From contig NZ_FNJV01000003.1 in the NCBI RefSeq assembly GCF_900103125.1, forward strand, positions 620,001 through 684,000: 64,000 bases of DNA. Reading direction: 5' to 3'. Below are positions 34,476 to 44,100 of this stretch, one piece after another (position 1 is the first letter of the stretch; each line of letters opens with the position of its first letter). Made by a program: the position numbers and the translations under genes. The DNA is from Mucilaginibacter sp. OK268. Lineage in GTDB: Bacteria; Bacteroidota; Bacteroidia; Sphingobacteriales; Sphingobacteriaceae. The notes under the pieces are model-generated. The model saw only the letters and a program-made list of their open reading frames with translations, was not told the origin of the DNA and did not search any database.

Positions 34476-36869
34476 TTAAAATTTCAGATTCAGACTTAAA
34501 GTGAAACGTGTAGGGTTTTGCGGTGCCAAACGGAACGACCAGTATTTTTCATTGGTCAGGTTATCCACTTTTACACCGATGCGGTATCTGGGCTGATCAT
34601 AAAAAGCAGTCGCGTCAACCGTGGTATACGATGGTATGGTGAATTTAAATGTTGCCATATTGGTTTGGTATGATGAGCTGCCATAATTGCCGCCAACACC
34701 CAAACCTAATCCCTGTACTTTACCATGGGTAATGCGATAGCTCATCCATAAATTAGCTAAGCGCGCAGGACCTGATGCTGCCGGGCGTAAACCCTGTAAG
34801 CCCGTTCCCGCTGCCGCGTTTGTTATTTTACTGTTGTTATACGCGAAACCGCCCACAATATTGAACCCGGCAAAAGGGTTGGCAATCACTTCGGCCTCGA
34901 TGCCTTTACTGAGCTGTGTACCGGCCTGGGTTGAAAATCCTGCGTGGGCGGGATCATCCATAGTTGTATTGGTTACCGAGATATCATAATAGCTTACTGT
35001 GGAGCTTATTTTATGATCCCAGGCATCAACCTTTACACCTGCTTCCCATTGGTTGGCGTATTGGGGTTTAAAAGGTGTGTTATCAAAGCTGATTGCGGTA
35101 ATATTGTTAAAGCCATTCATGTAGTTACCAAACAATGATACCTGGTCTTTTACAACCTGGTAAACCAGACCTAGCTTTGGCGACCATGCTGTTTGACTAA
35201 AATTACCTACAGTTTTGCCATCAGCCGGGGTGTAAGCGCCTTTGTTCACAAATCGGTCTATACGGATGCTGGCCATGGCGTTCAACCTGTCGGTAATGTT
35301 AAACACGTCCGATACATAGGCCGCGTATGAGCTCTGGTTGTTTTGAACATAATTGCCCGCTATTGGCGCCTGGGCGGCAATGAGAGCAGAAACCTTTTCA
35401 GGGGTAAAATTATTGTAAGCAGCTCCCGGGGTTTTATAGTTGATGAGCGGCATATTTACCGAAACATTCGTATTGTTACTTTTTTGGTTGTAGTACTCTA
35501 CACCGGCAACAATGCGGTTACGGAACTGCCCTATTTTAAAGTCGCCGATAAAATTTTGCTGTACATTGGTAACATAGTACGGATAATCTTCTTTAATCGC
35601 CTGTCGTCTTATGGCAGTATCCGCTATGGTAAACGCTGTAACAAAGCCTTTTGTAGTGGAGAAGGTTTTGTTGAACATGGTTTGTGATTTCCAGTTATCA
35701 GATATCTTATAATTGATCAGTCCATAAATATCAATTTGACGGCTCTGATAATCGAGGTTGTTATTAGCAAAGGAGCGTTTATAATCGATACCCAGATCCT
35801 GAATATTGTATATTTTCGCTTTAGGGTCCGGCGCCAAACGATAAGCGGATGTTGCATTGCCATTACCTATTTCGGCGTCAACATCAATCGATAAGCGATC
35901 GTTAACGATGTAGGTAATACTTGGTGCTATAAAAAAGCTGCGGTTAAAGCCCGCATCCTGAAAGCTATGCTCATTATGTAAAGCCGTATTCACGCGGAAT
36001 AATACCGTTTTATCCTTGTTCAAAGGCATATTAACATCGGCTGTAAGGCGGTTAAGGTCGAAACTGCCGGTATTGTAGGTTATTTCCGTACGCGTTCCGT
36101 CAAAAGGCTGTTTGGTAACCCGGTTAAACAGACCGCCAAATGATGCCAGACTGCTATTGAACAGCGTACCTGTAGGACCTTTGATGGCTTCTATCTTTTC
36201 GATATCCGCAGGGTCAATAGCGTTAAAGTTGTAGCCCGCAACGCTGTTACGGATAAAGTTACCGGTAGTAAATCCGCGGGATAAAAGGGTGGTACGCCCG
36301 TTATTGTATACCAATGGCACACCTGTTCCGGGAATGTTTTTAAAACCATCTACATAGCTGGTTACCACCTGCTCCTTCATCAGTTCGCTGGTTACTACGC
36401 TGTATACCTGTGGGTTTTCAAGGTTTTTTATGGGTAAGCGGGCAACATCCTCTGTTTCTTTTTTCAAAAACTTGTTATGTTTTGCGCTTTGAACATACAC
36501 TTCCTGCAGCTCTTTACCGCCTTCGGCTAAAACAAAGTTTAAAGTGGCAGTTTCGCCGGCAACTACTACAACCTGTTTAGTTTGCGTTTGCAGACCAATA
36601 AAACTGGCCGACACACTATAAGTGCCAGGCGCTACATTTTTAATGGTAAAGTGACCGTTTTGCCCTGAAGTAGCGCCCTGGTTTGTTGCCGTAATAACAA
36701 CATTCACATATTCAGCGGCTTTGCCATCAGATGTTTTCACTGTTCCTTTAACAGTACCCAGCGTTGATTGAGACCATACCAAACTGGTATTCAGGCAAAG
36801 TGTTAAAAAGAAGATGAAGGCTATAAAATTGAATGAGGGTGGATGAATTTTTCGTAAAAAATGCGTCAT
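34476..36869 (-). CDS. TonB-dependent siderophore-type receptor
   Basis: A 797-residue outer-membrane receptor. After a signal peptide (NTSLVWSQ) comes a CarboxypepD_reg domain (GTVKGTVKTSDGKAAEYVNV, residues about 37-120), then a plug domain and a 22-strand barrel ending in RFTLSLNLKF. The plug has IPGTGVPLVYNN, LLSRGFTTGNFIRNSVAG and IEKIEAIKGPTG, which are typical of siderophore receptors rather than SusC proteins. No SusD partner adjoins it. It should import an Fe(III)-siderophore using ExbBD/TonB energy. An iron-box-like dyad covers its promoter (see 36939-36977). The ligand is unknown. Confidence 0.92.
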   Translation of the reverse strand: MTHFLRKIHPPSFNFIAFIFFLTLCLNTSLVWSQSTLGTVKGTVKTSDGKAAEYVNVVITATNQGATSGQNGHFTIKNVAPGTYSVSASFIGLQTQTKQVVVVAGETATLNFVLAEGGKELQEVYVQSAKHNKFLKKETEDVARLPIKNLENPQVYSVVTSELMKEQVVTSYVDGFKNIPGTGVPLVYNNGRTTLLSRGFTTGNFIRNSVAGYNFNAIDPADIEKIEAIKGPTGTLFNSSLASFGGLFNRVTKQPFDGTRTEITYNTGSFDLNRLTADVNMPLNKDKTVLFRVNTALHNEHSFQDAGFNRSFFIAPSITYIVNDRLSIDVDAEIGNGNATSAYRLAPDPKAKIYNIQDLGIDYKRSFANNNLDYQSRQIDIYGLINYKISDNWKSQTMFNKTFSTTKGFVTAFTIADTAIRRQAIKEDYPYYVTNVQQNFIGDFKIGQFRNRIVAGVEYYNQKSNNTNVSVNMPLINYKTPGAAYNNFTPEKVSALIAAQAPIAGNYVQNNQSSYAAYVSDVFNITDRLNAMASIRIDRFVNKGAYTPADGKTVGNFSQTAWSPKLGLVYQVVKDQVSLFGNYMNGFNNITAISFDNTPFKPQYANQWEAGVKVDAWDHKISSTVSYYDISVTNTTMDDPAHAGFSTQAGTQLSKGIEAEVIANPFAGFNIVGGFAYNNSKITNAAAGTGLQGLRPAASGPARLANLWMSYRITHGKVQGLGLGVGGNYGSSSYQTNMATFKFTIPSYTTVDATAFYDQPRYRIGVKVDNLTNEKYWSFRLAPQNPTRFTLSLNLKF

Positions 36870-36938
36870 TGCTTTGGAATTAATTGCATTAAGGGGATCA
36901 ATTTTATATATGTTTAAACCGATAGCGATTCAATGGCG

Positions 36939-36977
36939 CAAAGTTATTTTTATTTAGAATAAATCCAAATAAAAATA
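36939..36977 (-). promoter_or_regulatory. Promoter with overlapping iron-box-like dyad for the TonB receptor
   Basis: On the minus strand TTTG (36969-36966) and TAACTTTG (36946-36939) are spaced by 19 bases, matching the Bacteroidota -33/-7 promoter. Perfect 11-base arms TATTTTTATTT and AAATAAAAATA (36945-36977) enclose AGAATAAATCC, so TTT-x-GA-N5-TC-x-AAA is symmetric at its centre. The dyad spans the promoter about 75 bases before the ATG. A Fur- or DtxR-type repressor would block transcription when iron is plentiful. This assignment is inferred. Confidence 0.6.
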
Positions 36978-37226
36978 CCAATACATTTTCAATTATAATC
37001 AGCTAAAAGTTTAGCTCCACGGGAGTAGACATAGCGAACAAATAATGTCCAAAGAGGGGGCTGGTCACCCTGAGCTCCGTCGAAGGGTAGAGCGCAGAGG
37101 CCTACCCACCATGCTTCGACGGAGCTCAGTATAACACCCTTTTTAAAAATGTCTCCTCATGGATTATTACCCGATCTCCTACTATATCGAAGGCTATTTT
37201 TGCCTTATAACAGTTATATTAGCCCA
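36978..37226. other. Gap with a family B repeat before the symporter gene
   Basis: Bases 37062-37135 hold an inverted family B copy (GGTCACCCTGAGCTCCGTCG at the left edge). The rest has no recognised gene. The frame of the downstream gene is open from 37149, but that part shows no signal or helix typical of the family. Confidence 0.6.
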
Positions 37227-38447
37227 ATGAATAACTGGTTTAAAAATTACAAGGGCATCATACTGCTCATGATCGGTATTATAGCAGGCAGTATAGCCGG
37301 ATTATTTTTAGGCAAAAAAGTTGAGCTCATAAAACCTATCGGTGATATTTTCCTGAATTTGTTATTCACGGCCGTAGTGCCGCTCGTGTTTTTTGCCATA
37401 GCATCGGCCATTGCCGGGCTCGATGGATCAAACCGGCTTGGTCGGTTACTTGGAATTACCTCGCTGGTGTTTTTATCAACCGTACTTATAGCAGCTATCA
37501 TTACTATTATCGCGACGTGGATATTTCCTATCCATCAGCATTTGGTGGCGAGCCCCATCACCGAAAGCATCGTCAAAAAACCATTTGGCGATCAGCTCAC
37601 CCAGCTATTTACAACCAGCGAATTTTATGAGCTCCTATCCAGGAAAAGCATGCTGGCAGCCATTATATTTTCAATACTGATAGGCTTCGCTACCTTACGT
37701 TCGGGCGAAAAAGGGGCTTCTTTTGCCCGTTTTTTACATAGTGGTAACGAGGTATTTAAAAACATATTTATCCTGATCATGAAGCTCGGGCCCATTGGTT
37801 TGGGGGCGTATTTCGCTTACCAGGTTGGTGTGTTCGGTCCGCAGTTATTTGGCGGGTACGCCCGTTCCATGGCTTTATATTATGGCGTTGGGGCTTTTTA
37901 TTTTGTAGTGATATTCAGCTTATATGCTTTTATAGCCGGCGGTGTAAAGGGTATAAAAAAATACTGGCGCAACAACATTATCCCATCAGCAACAGCCGTA
38001 GGCACCTGCAGCAGCATAGCTACGATACCAGCCAATTTGGATGCCGCAAAAAAAATAGGTATCCCGGATGTTATAGCCAATGTAACCATCCCGCTGGGCG
38101 GCACACTGCATAAAGATGGTTCAAGCATATCTTCTATAGTAAAAATGGTGGTAGTGTTTGCCTTATTCGGCAAAAGCTTTAACAGTGCCGATACCATAGC
38201 CCTGGCCCTGGGCATGACCGTACTGGTGAGCCTGGTTGAGGGTGGGATACCCAACGGGGGATACATCGGCGAATTGCTATTTATATCCGCCTATGGCTTT
38301 CCGCCGGAGGCCCTCCCTCCTGCCATGATCATCGGCACCCTGGTTGACCCCATGGCTACCCTTTTAAACGCCACAGGCGACACGGTTGCCGCCATGCTGG
38401 TAACGCGCTTCAGCGAAGGTAAAAACTGGCTTAATAAGGCCGAATAG
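37227..38447 (+). CDS. Dicarboxylate/amino acid:cation symporter (DAACS family)
   Basis: A GltP/GltT-like carrier of 406 residues when started at the ATG in MNNWFKNYKGI. Family motifs are FTAVVPLVFFAIASAIAG in the early helices, the serine-rich hairpin ATAVGTCSSIATIPANLDAA (HP1), NVTIPLGGTLHKDGSS in helix 7, and LVDPMATLLNATGDTVAAML in helix 8, with the Asp and Asn that bind substrate and sodium. It probably takes up glutamate, aspartate or a C4-dicarboxylate. An earlier ATG at 37149 would add 26 residues without family similarity, so I rejected it. Confidence 0.93.
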   Translation: MNNWFKNYKGIILLMIGIIAGSIAGLFLGKKVELIKPIGDIFLNLLFTAVVPLVFFAIASAIAGLDGSNRLGRLLGITSLVFLSTVLIAAIITIIATWIFPIHQHLVASPITESIVKKPFGDQLTQLFTTSEFYELLSRKSMLAAIIFSILIGFATLRSGEKGASFARFLHSGNEVFKNIFILIMKLGPIGLGAYFAYQVGVFGPQLFGGYARSMALYYGVGAFYFVVIFSLYAFIAGGVKGIKKYWRNNIIPSATAVGTCSSIATIPANLDAAKKIGIPDVIANVTIPLGGTLHKDGSSISSIVKMVVVFALFGKSFNSADTIALALGMTVLVSLVEGGIPNGGYIGELLFISAYGFPPEALPPAMIIGTLVDPMATLLNATGDTVAAMLVTRFSEGKNWLNKAE

Positions 38448-38932
38448 CCACTCTCCTGAATAATAGGTCATAAATAAACAAGTGGAGGGGATGTCATCCT
38501 GAGCGCCGTCGAAGGGTAGAGCGCGGAGCCATGCTTCGCTGGACCACCCTCTTCGCCTGCGGCGAAAAATAAAGCCTCACCCCAGCCCTCTCCTTTGGAG
38601 AGGGTTATTACATGAAGGCTTCGCCGTTTAGGTGTGGTTCCTCTCTATGCGCAAAGCGGAGAGGGGGTGACCAGCGCAGCCATGCGGGGGTAAGTCGATA
38701 CCGCCATGTTTACCACATGTCTTTTCGTAAACTATTATTTTCCTTTGGAAAATGATAAATTATGGTTTACACTGTAAACCCAAAATACAGCAATAAAAAA
38801 TATTAACTAATTAATTTTCAATAGATTAAAAAAATGTAAACCATAAAAAGTGTAAACCATGTAAACCCAATTTACCTGTCTGTTTAAACGTCGTTTATTT
38901 AGTAAATTCGCACTCAAAACCCCAGGATCATT
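38448..38932. repeat. 485-base gap: truncated family B, family D, then TGTAAACC boxes
   Basis: From left to right: a truncated family B copy at 38491-38542, a family D copy at 38574-38670 including CATGAAGGCTTCGCCGTTTA, also seen at 52844 with one change, and then an AT-rich region with the TGTAAACC array (38764-38867). No gene is present. Confidence 0.65.
38764..38867. promoter_or_regulatory. TGTAAACC operator-like array before the TRIC-type gene
   Basis: GGTTTACA-C-TGTAAACC (38764-38780) is a perfect 8+8 dyad with one central base. Three further TGTAAACC copies lie at 38835, 38851 and 38860 in direct orientation, and a weaker ATGTTTACC at 38705. The last box is 66 bases before the ATG at 38933. 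Five exact copies of an 8-mer within 104 bases point to a regulator binding array. Confidence 0.6.
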
Positions 38933-39547
38933 ATGTTGCATATATTATACATCATCGCCATCATTGCCGAAGCTATGACGGCCGCTTTATCAGCCGGAAG
39001 GCGTAATATGGATTGGGTGGGTGTTTGTATTATTGCCTGGGTTACCGCACTGGGCGGAGGCACCGTACGTAATATCCTGTTTAACCACTACCCCATGAGC
39101 TGGGTTGAGCATCCCGAATACCTGCTGATCACCGCCGGGGCAGCCATACTGGCTGCGATCATCGCCTCCCTGATGACTAAACTCAAAAAGCTATTCTTAT
39201 ATCTTGATGCGTTGGGTTTGGTGGTATTTACCATCATAGGCTGCCAAATAGCACAGGAAATAAACCTCCCACCTATCATTGTGATGTTTAGCGGGATGAT
39301 CACGGGCTGCGCGGGCGGTGTGCTTCGTGATGTATTGTGTAATGATATCCCCTTGCTTTTCCATAAAGAGATCTACGCCAGCGCCTCCATAGTTACCGGA
39401 GCTGCCTATTTAGGTATCGAGTATCTGGGCGGCAGTTCAGAGCTTGCCATCGTACTGGCATGCGTTATTGGTTTGGCATTACGCCTGTTATCTATCCGTT
39501 ATAACTGGCAGATGCCCAAATTTGTTTACAACGAGGAATGGCATTAA
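38933..39547 (+). CDS. TRIC-type (UPF0126/YadS-like) cation channel protein
   Basis: A 204-residue membrane protein with about seven helices made of two similar halves. The half-signatures are GGGTVRNILFNHYP (residues about 42-55) and GGVLRDVLCNDIPLLFHKEIYA (about 126-147), with the GG-x-x-R-D/N pattern of trimeric intracellular cation channels. Prokaryotic members conduct potassium; a glycine-transport link has also been proposed for some. The exact role here is not known. It is monocistronic, with a box array upstream and a strong terminator downstream. Confidence 0.88.
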   Translation: MLHILYIIAIIAEAMTAALSAGRRNMDWVGVCIIAWVTALGGGTVRNILFNHYPMSWVEHPEYLLITAGAAILAAIIASLMTKLKKLFLYLDALGLVVFTIIGCQIAQEINLPPIIVMFSGMITGCAGGVLRDVLCNDIPLLFHKEIYASASIVTGAAYLGIEYLGGSSELAIVLACVIGLALRLLSIRYNWQMPKFVYNEEWH

Positions 39548-39549
39548 AC

Positions 39550-39581
39550 AAAAGCGTCCCCGGTTAACCGGGGACGCTTTT
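39550..39581. terminator. Bidirectional terminator
   Basis: A perfect 32-base palindrome (AAAAGCGTCCCCGGTT and complement) between the TRIC gene and the convergent SusD gene. It has A-runs on the left and T-runs on the right, so it can end transcripts from both sides. Confidence 0.92.
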
Positions 39582-39603
39582 GTTTTCTCTTTAAAAAACT
39601 GTA

Positions 39604-41130
39604 TTACCAGCCTGTGTTTTGAGTTAACTTACTATTGGTAGCAATTTCGCGTTGTGGTATTGGCCACAGGTAATATTGCTCCTTCATGGTAACCCCTTGC
39701 TCATTTGCAGTAGAAGTTGCCGGACCAAATACATTGTTCTTTACATCATATATCTGGTGGGTACGTTGGATATCGAAATATGATTTATCCTCAAAGGCGA
39801 GCTCATGATAACGTTCTTTCCAGATGGCTACGCGGAACTGATCTTTGGTTAAACCACTTAACGGAGCCAAATTTGCACGTGTACGGATCTGGTTAACCGC
39901 GGCATAAGCATCGGCAGTTGGGCCATTCACTTCATTTGATGCCTCAGCATAAGTTAGCATTGCTTCCGGTAAACGTAAAAAAGTCCAGTTTTCATCACAT
40001 TTACCGCTGTTGGCAGTACCAGATACAGAGCTTTCCACATGGAAGTATTTGTACAGGCAGTGCTCACCAAAAATGATGACAGATGAGTTATCAGAGGCAG
40101 GATACTGAGAAAAATAGAATTGTTTTTCTTGTGTACGCTTATCACCGGCCTCATAGCTATTAAAGAAAGCGGTAGTCGGGATCATAGCGCCCAGGTGGTC
40201 GCCATAAGCACCTACCGGAAGGTTAAACGGCACGGTTAATTGAGTTATAGCGTTGGTAGCTATCTTTACATCATACTGTGCCTGAAATATCAACTCACCC
40301 TGGTTTTTATGTGCATTATCATGTAAATAAGCGTAGTCGGTAAACAAGGTATATGAAGGTATAGCCAGTTTGGCCTCATCAGCAGCTTTCTGATAATTCT
40401 CTGTTTTTTGTAAGGGATAACCGGCCATGGTCAAATACACACTTGATAGTAAAGTATGAACAGCTCCCATTGATGCTAACATACCATTAGTGCTTGGAAG
40501 GCCGGACTGTTCAGCGGCTAAAAGGTCACTCACCACCTGATCGTAAACCTGCTCTTTTGGTGTACGTGCAGGATATAAAAGCGCGCTATTCAAATCAACA
40601 GGTGCGGTAATCAAAGGCACATCGCCATATAACCTTACCAGGTGATAGTAAAAGAAAGCTCTTAAAAAATACACCTCGCCTAAAAGCGACTTTTTGGTAG
40701 CATCAGGCATGCTGATAGCTGGTATACGGTTTAACGCTATATTACACTCAGCAATAGCCGTGTAACTTCCTTTCCAAACGGTTTCAAATCCCGGGTTAGT
40801 TGGATCTGTACGCTCAAATATCACGTTATTGTTATTAACACTTTGTCCTAATGACGTAGCGTGACCTGCAAAAAGCTCCAGGGTTATAAAAGGGGCCTCG
40901 CCATAAGCGTCACCATTCATAAAAAGGTATGTGCCATAATTCTGGCCATTCAGGTTATTACCATAAATACCATTTACAAAAGTGCGGGCCTGACTCAGTG
41001 TTGTGAAATAATTTTGCTGTGTAAAGTTGCTCTTATTGGGTTCATCAAGATACTTTTTGCAACTGGTAACACTCGCTATAACGATAAGGGCCAACAAACC
41101 GGTCCTGTATTTTTTTAAATTAAATTTCAT
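39604..41130 (-). CDS. SusD/RagB-family outer-membrane lipoprotein
   Basis: A 508-residue surface glycan-binding lipoprotein: lipobox VTSCKKYLDEP, the typical SusD start. The alpha-helical TPR core includes FLRAFFYYHLVRLYGDVPLI and PARTPKEQVYDQVVSDLLAAE, and the C-terminus has EASNEVNGPTADAYAAVNQIRTRA, RYHELAFEDKSYFDIQRT and LWPIPQREI. It forms the lid of the SusC transporter at 41154. Ligand identity is not readable. No degradative enzyme follows, because the operon ends at the bidirectional terminator. Confidence 0.96.
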   Translation of the reverse strand: MKFNLKKYRTGLLALIVIASVTSCKKYLDEPNKSNFTQQNYFTTLSQARTFVNGIYGNNLNGQNYGTYLFMNGDAYGEAPFITLELFAGHATSLGQSVNNNNVIFERTDPTNPGFETVWKGSYTAIAECNIALNRIPAISMPDATKKSLLGEVYFLRAFFYYHLVRLYGDVPLITAPVDLNSALLYPARTPKEQVYDQVVSDLLAAEQSGLPSTNGMLASMGAVHTLLSSVYLTMAGYPLQKTENYQKAADEAKLAIPSYTLFTDYAYLHDNAHKNQGELIFQAQYDVKIATNAITQLTVPFNLPVGAYGDHLGAMIPTTAFFNSYEAGDKRTQEKQFYFSQYPASDNSSVIIFGEHCLYKYFHVESSVSGTANSGKCDENWTFLRLPEAMLTYAEASNEVNGPTADAYAAVNQIRTRANLAPLSGLTKDQFRVAIWKERYHELAFEDKSYFDIQRTHQIYDVKNNVFGPATSTANEQGVTMKEQYYLWPIPQREIATNSKLTQNTGW

Positions 41131-41153
41131 AATATACTTATTTAGGTATTTAA

Positions 41154-44100
41154 TTAAAAACTTGCGTTTACACCAAGCAGGAATGTTCTTGGTTTTGGAT
41201 AATCATAAAACTGTATGCCCTGAGTAAAGTTACTGCTACTGTTATAGGTAGAAGTTTCAGGATCATAACCAGTGTATTTTGTGATCAGAAACAAGTTTTG
41301 CCCTTGTGCATAAACTCTTAAGCGACTTAACTTAATCTTCTTAACCATATTATCCGGGAAAGTATAACCTAAAGTGACATTTCTGCCACGGATGAAGTTA
41401 CCGCTCTCTACCTTGGTTGAGTATATTTCTGTTTGATAATAAACATAAGCAGGTCTGTCCTGGGCTATGCTCGTATTTTGATGATCAGGTGTCCAGGCAT
41501 TTAATACGGTGGCATAGCTGTTTGCCTGACCAGTACGATCCTGGCCCGAGTGGCGGGTTAGGTTCATGATCTGGTTACCATAGTTAAACTGCAATTCAAT
41601 ACCCAGGTCAAGGTTTTTGTAACGGAACGTATTGGTAAAGGTTCCGTAACCTGACGGGGTTGATTTACCTAAGATCTGCTTATCATCTACGGTGATCTTT
41701 CCATCTCCGTTTGTATCCTGTATTTTAAGATCGCCTGGTAGTTTGCCGTATTTAGCTGCTTCTGTAGCTTCGGCTGTACCCCATGTACCTAATACTTTGT
41801 AACCGTAAAATACGCTGGCTGGTTGCCCGACACGTAAAAGATTAAATTGAGAAAGGAATGTTGGTGCCAGGAAAATATCGTCATTTGCTTCGCCCAAGTG
41901 CAATATTTTATTTTTCAGGAAGGAGATATTAAAAGTAGTATTCCAGCTGAAATCCTGTGTTTTAACGTTAACAGAGTTAATGGTTACCTCAATACCCTTG
42001 TTTTCAAGACTACCAATGTTTTTATAAACGCTGCTATAACCGCTGGTTTCAGGGATTGGGGCATTCAATAATAAAGCCTTGGTTTTTTTGTAATAGGCGT
42101 CTGCATCTACGTTCAATCGGTTATTGAACAGACCAAAAGCAACACCGAAGTTAAATTCGCTGTTTTTTTCCCATTGAAGATCAGGATTACCCGGACTGCC
42201 GGTATCAATTACGGTGCCGGTGCCACCAACAACGGTACTCCCGGATATCAGGTTTGCCTGTGACCTGTACTGACCAATTTCTGAGTTACCGGTTAAACCA
42301 TAGCTGAATCTCAGTTTCAGGTCAGAAATGGTTTGGTTGTCTTTCAGGAAATCTTCCTGAGATACACGCCAGGCCAAAGCCGCAGAAGGGAAAAAGCCAT
42401 ATTTTTTTTGAGGACCGAAACGTGACGAACCATCCTCACGGCCGGTTAATGTTAACAGGTATTTATCTTTATACCCATAGTTTATACGGCCAAAGAACGA
42501 CTGTATCTGCCAGGCATAATAATTGGATGTCGGTATTCCAGGAACAGATCCTGTACCCAGGTTATAAAATCCAAAATAATCATCTGATAAACCCGATGTA
42601 GAAGCACCAACACTGAGCTCATTAAAGCTTTGGCGTTCTGTACCTACAACCACATTCAATGAGTGTACTTTATTGAATGTTTTGTTATAGGTGAAGTGGT
42701 TTTCCCACTGCCAGAAGGTGTCATTGTATTCATTAATAGAAGCAGAGCTGTTACTTTGGTCAACCGTAGCACCACCAACTAAACCTGTTTGATAATGCGG
42801 GTTATAGTTAGCCTGTGTAGTAACACCTAAAGTACTGCGAAATTCAAGGCCAGGGGCCAGGTTAATGTTCAAATAACCATTACCGCTAAATATACGTTTG
42901 CGATACAGGTTATGGATCTCATTGGCTTGCGCAACCGGGTTATCTCCACCCTCTAAGTTAGGATAATCAGTTCTTTTACCATATGATCCATCAGGATAAC
43001 GGATTGGTATAAATGGCACCATCTCAATTAACATACGCGGAATGTTGTTACCACCGGTGCCATCATCAGCAGTACGTTGTTCTGAGCTGTTATAGTTTAA
43101 CGTAGCACCAACTTTTAACCATGGTTTCACCTGGTTATCAATGGTTAAACGCGCGTTGTAACGTTTCTGATAGCTATTCAATATAATACCTTCATCATCG
43201 GCATAATTTAAAAACAAGCCGTAGTTCAGGTTATCGGTTCCACCTGTAAAAGTTACGTTATGGTTTTGGCTATACGCTGTTCTGGTAGTAGCTTTTTGCC
43301 AATCCACGTCATATAAAGGGTTCAGGTTAGAATCGAACAATTTACCGATCAGCGCGGTACGGATCTTTACCGGGTTGTCATCGGTATATTTACCTGCTGC
43401 CCAACCTGCCGGGTCATATTTAGGAATGTTGGCATAAGATTGATCTTCAACTGATAAAAATTGCTTAGAGTTAAGAACTGGTAATTCTTTAGCCATATAG
43501 CTGATACTTCCATAGGCATCATAGCTAACAGAACCACCCTTTTTACCACGTTTAGTGGTTACCAGAATTACACCGTTTGCACCACGGGTACCATATATTG
43601 CTGTTGATGATGCATCTTTCAGTACGTCGATAGTTTCAATATCGTTAGGGTTAAGGGCGGCACCACCAGCTGTCCAAACCACACCATCCACTACATATAA
43701 CGGATCTGTTGCTGCATTGATAGAGCTGTAACCACGTATACGGATCTTGGTTTCACCACCTGGCGCACCAGAGTTAGTTGAAACGTTAACACCCGCAATT
43801 TTACCGGCAAGCTCCTGCTCAACGTTAATAGCCGGTCTATCCTGTAGTTGTTTACCACTAACGCTACCTACTGAGCCGGTAAGGTCAACTCTTTTCTGTG
43901 TACCGTAACCTACAACCACCACTTCACTTAATGCTTTAGGGCTTTCAACAAGCTTTACATCAAGCTGGGTTTTATTAGCAATAGGCACTTCCTGTGTAAC
44001 ATAACCAACAAAGCTAAACACCAGGGTGCCGTTACCATCGGGTGTGTTTAAAGTATACTTACCATTCACATCGGTAACAACACCCACATTTGAGCCCTTC

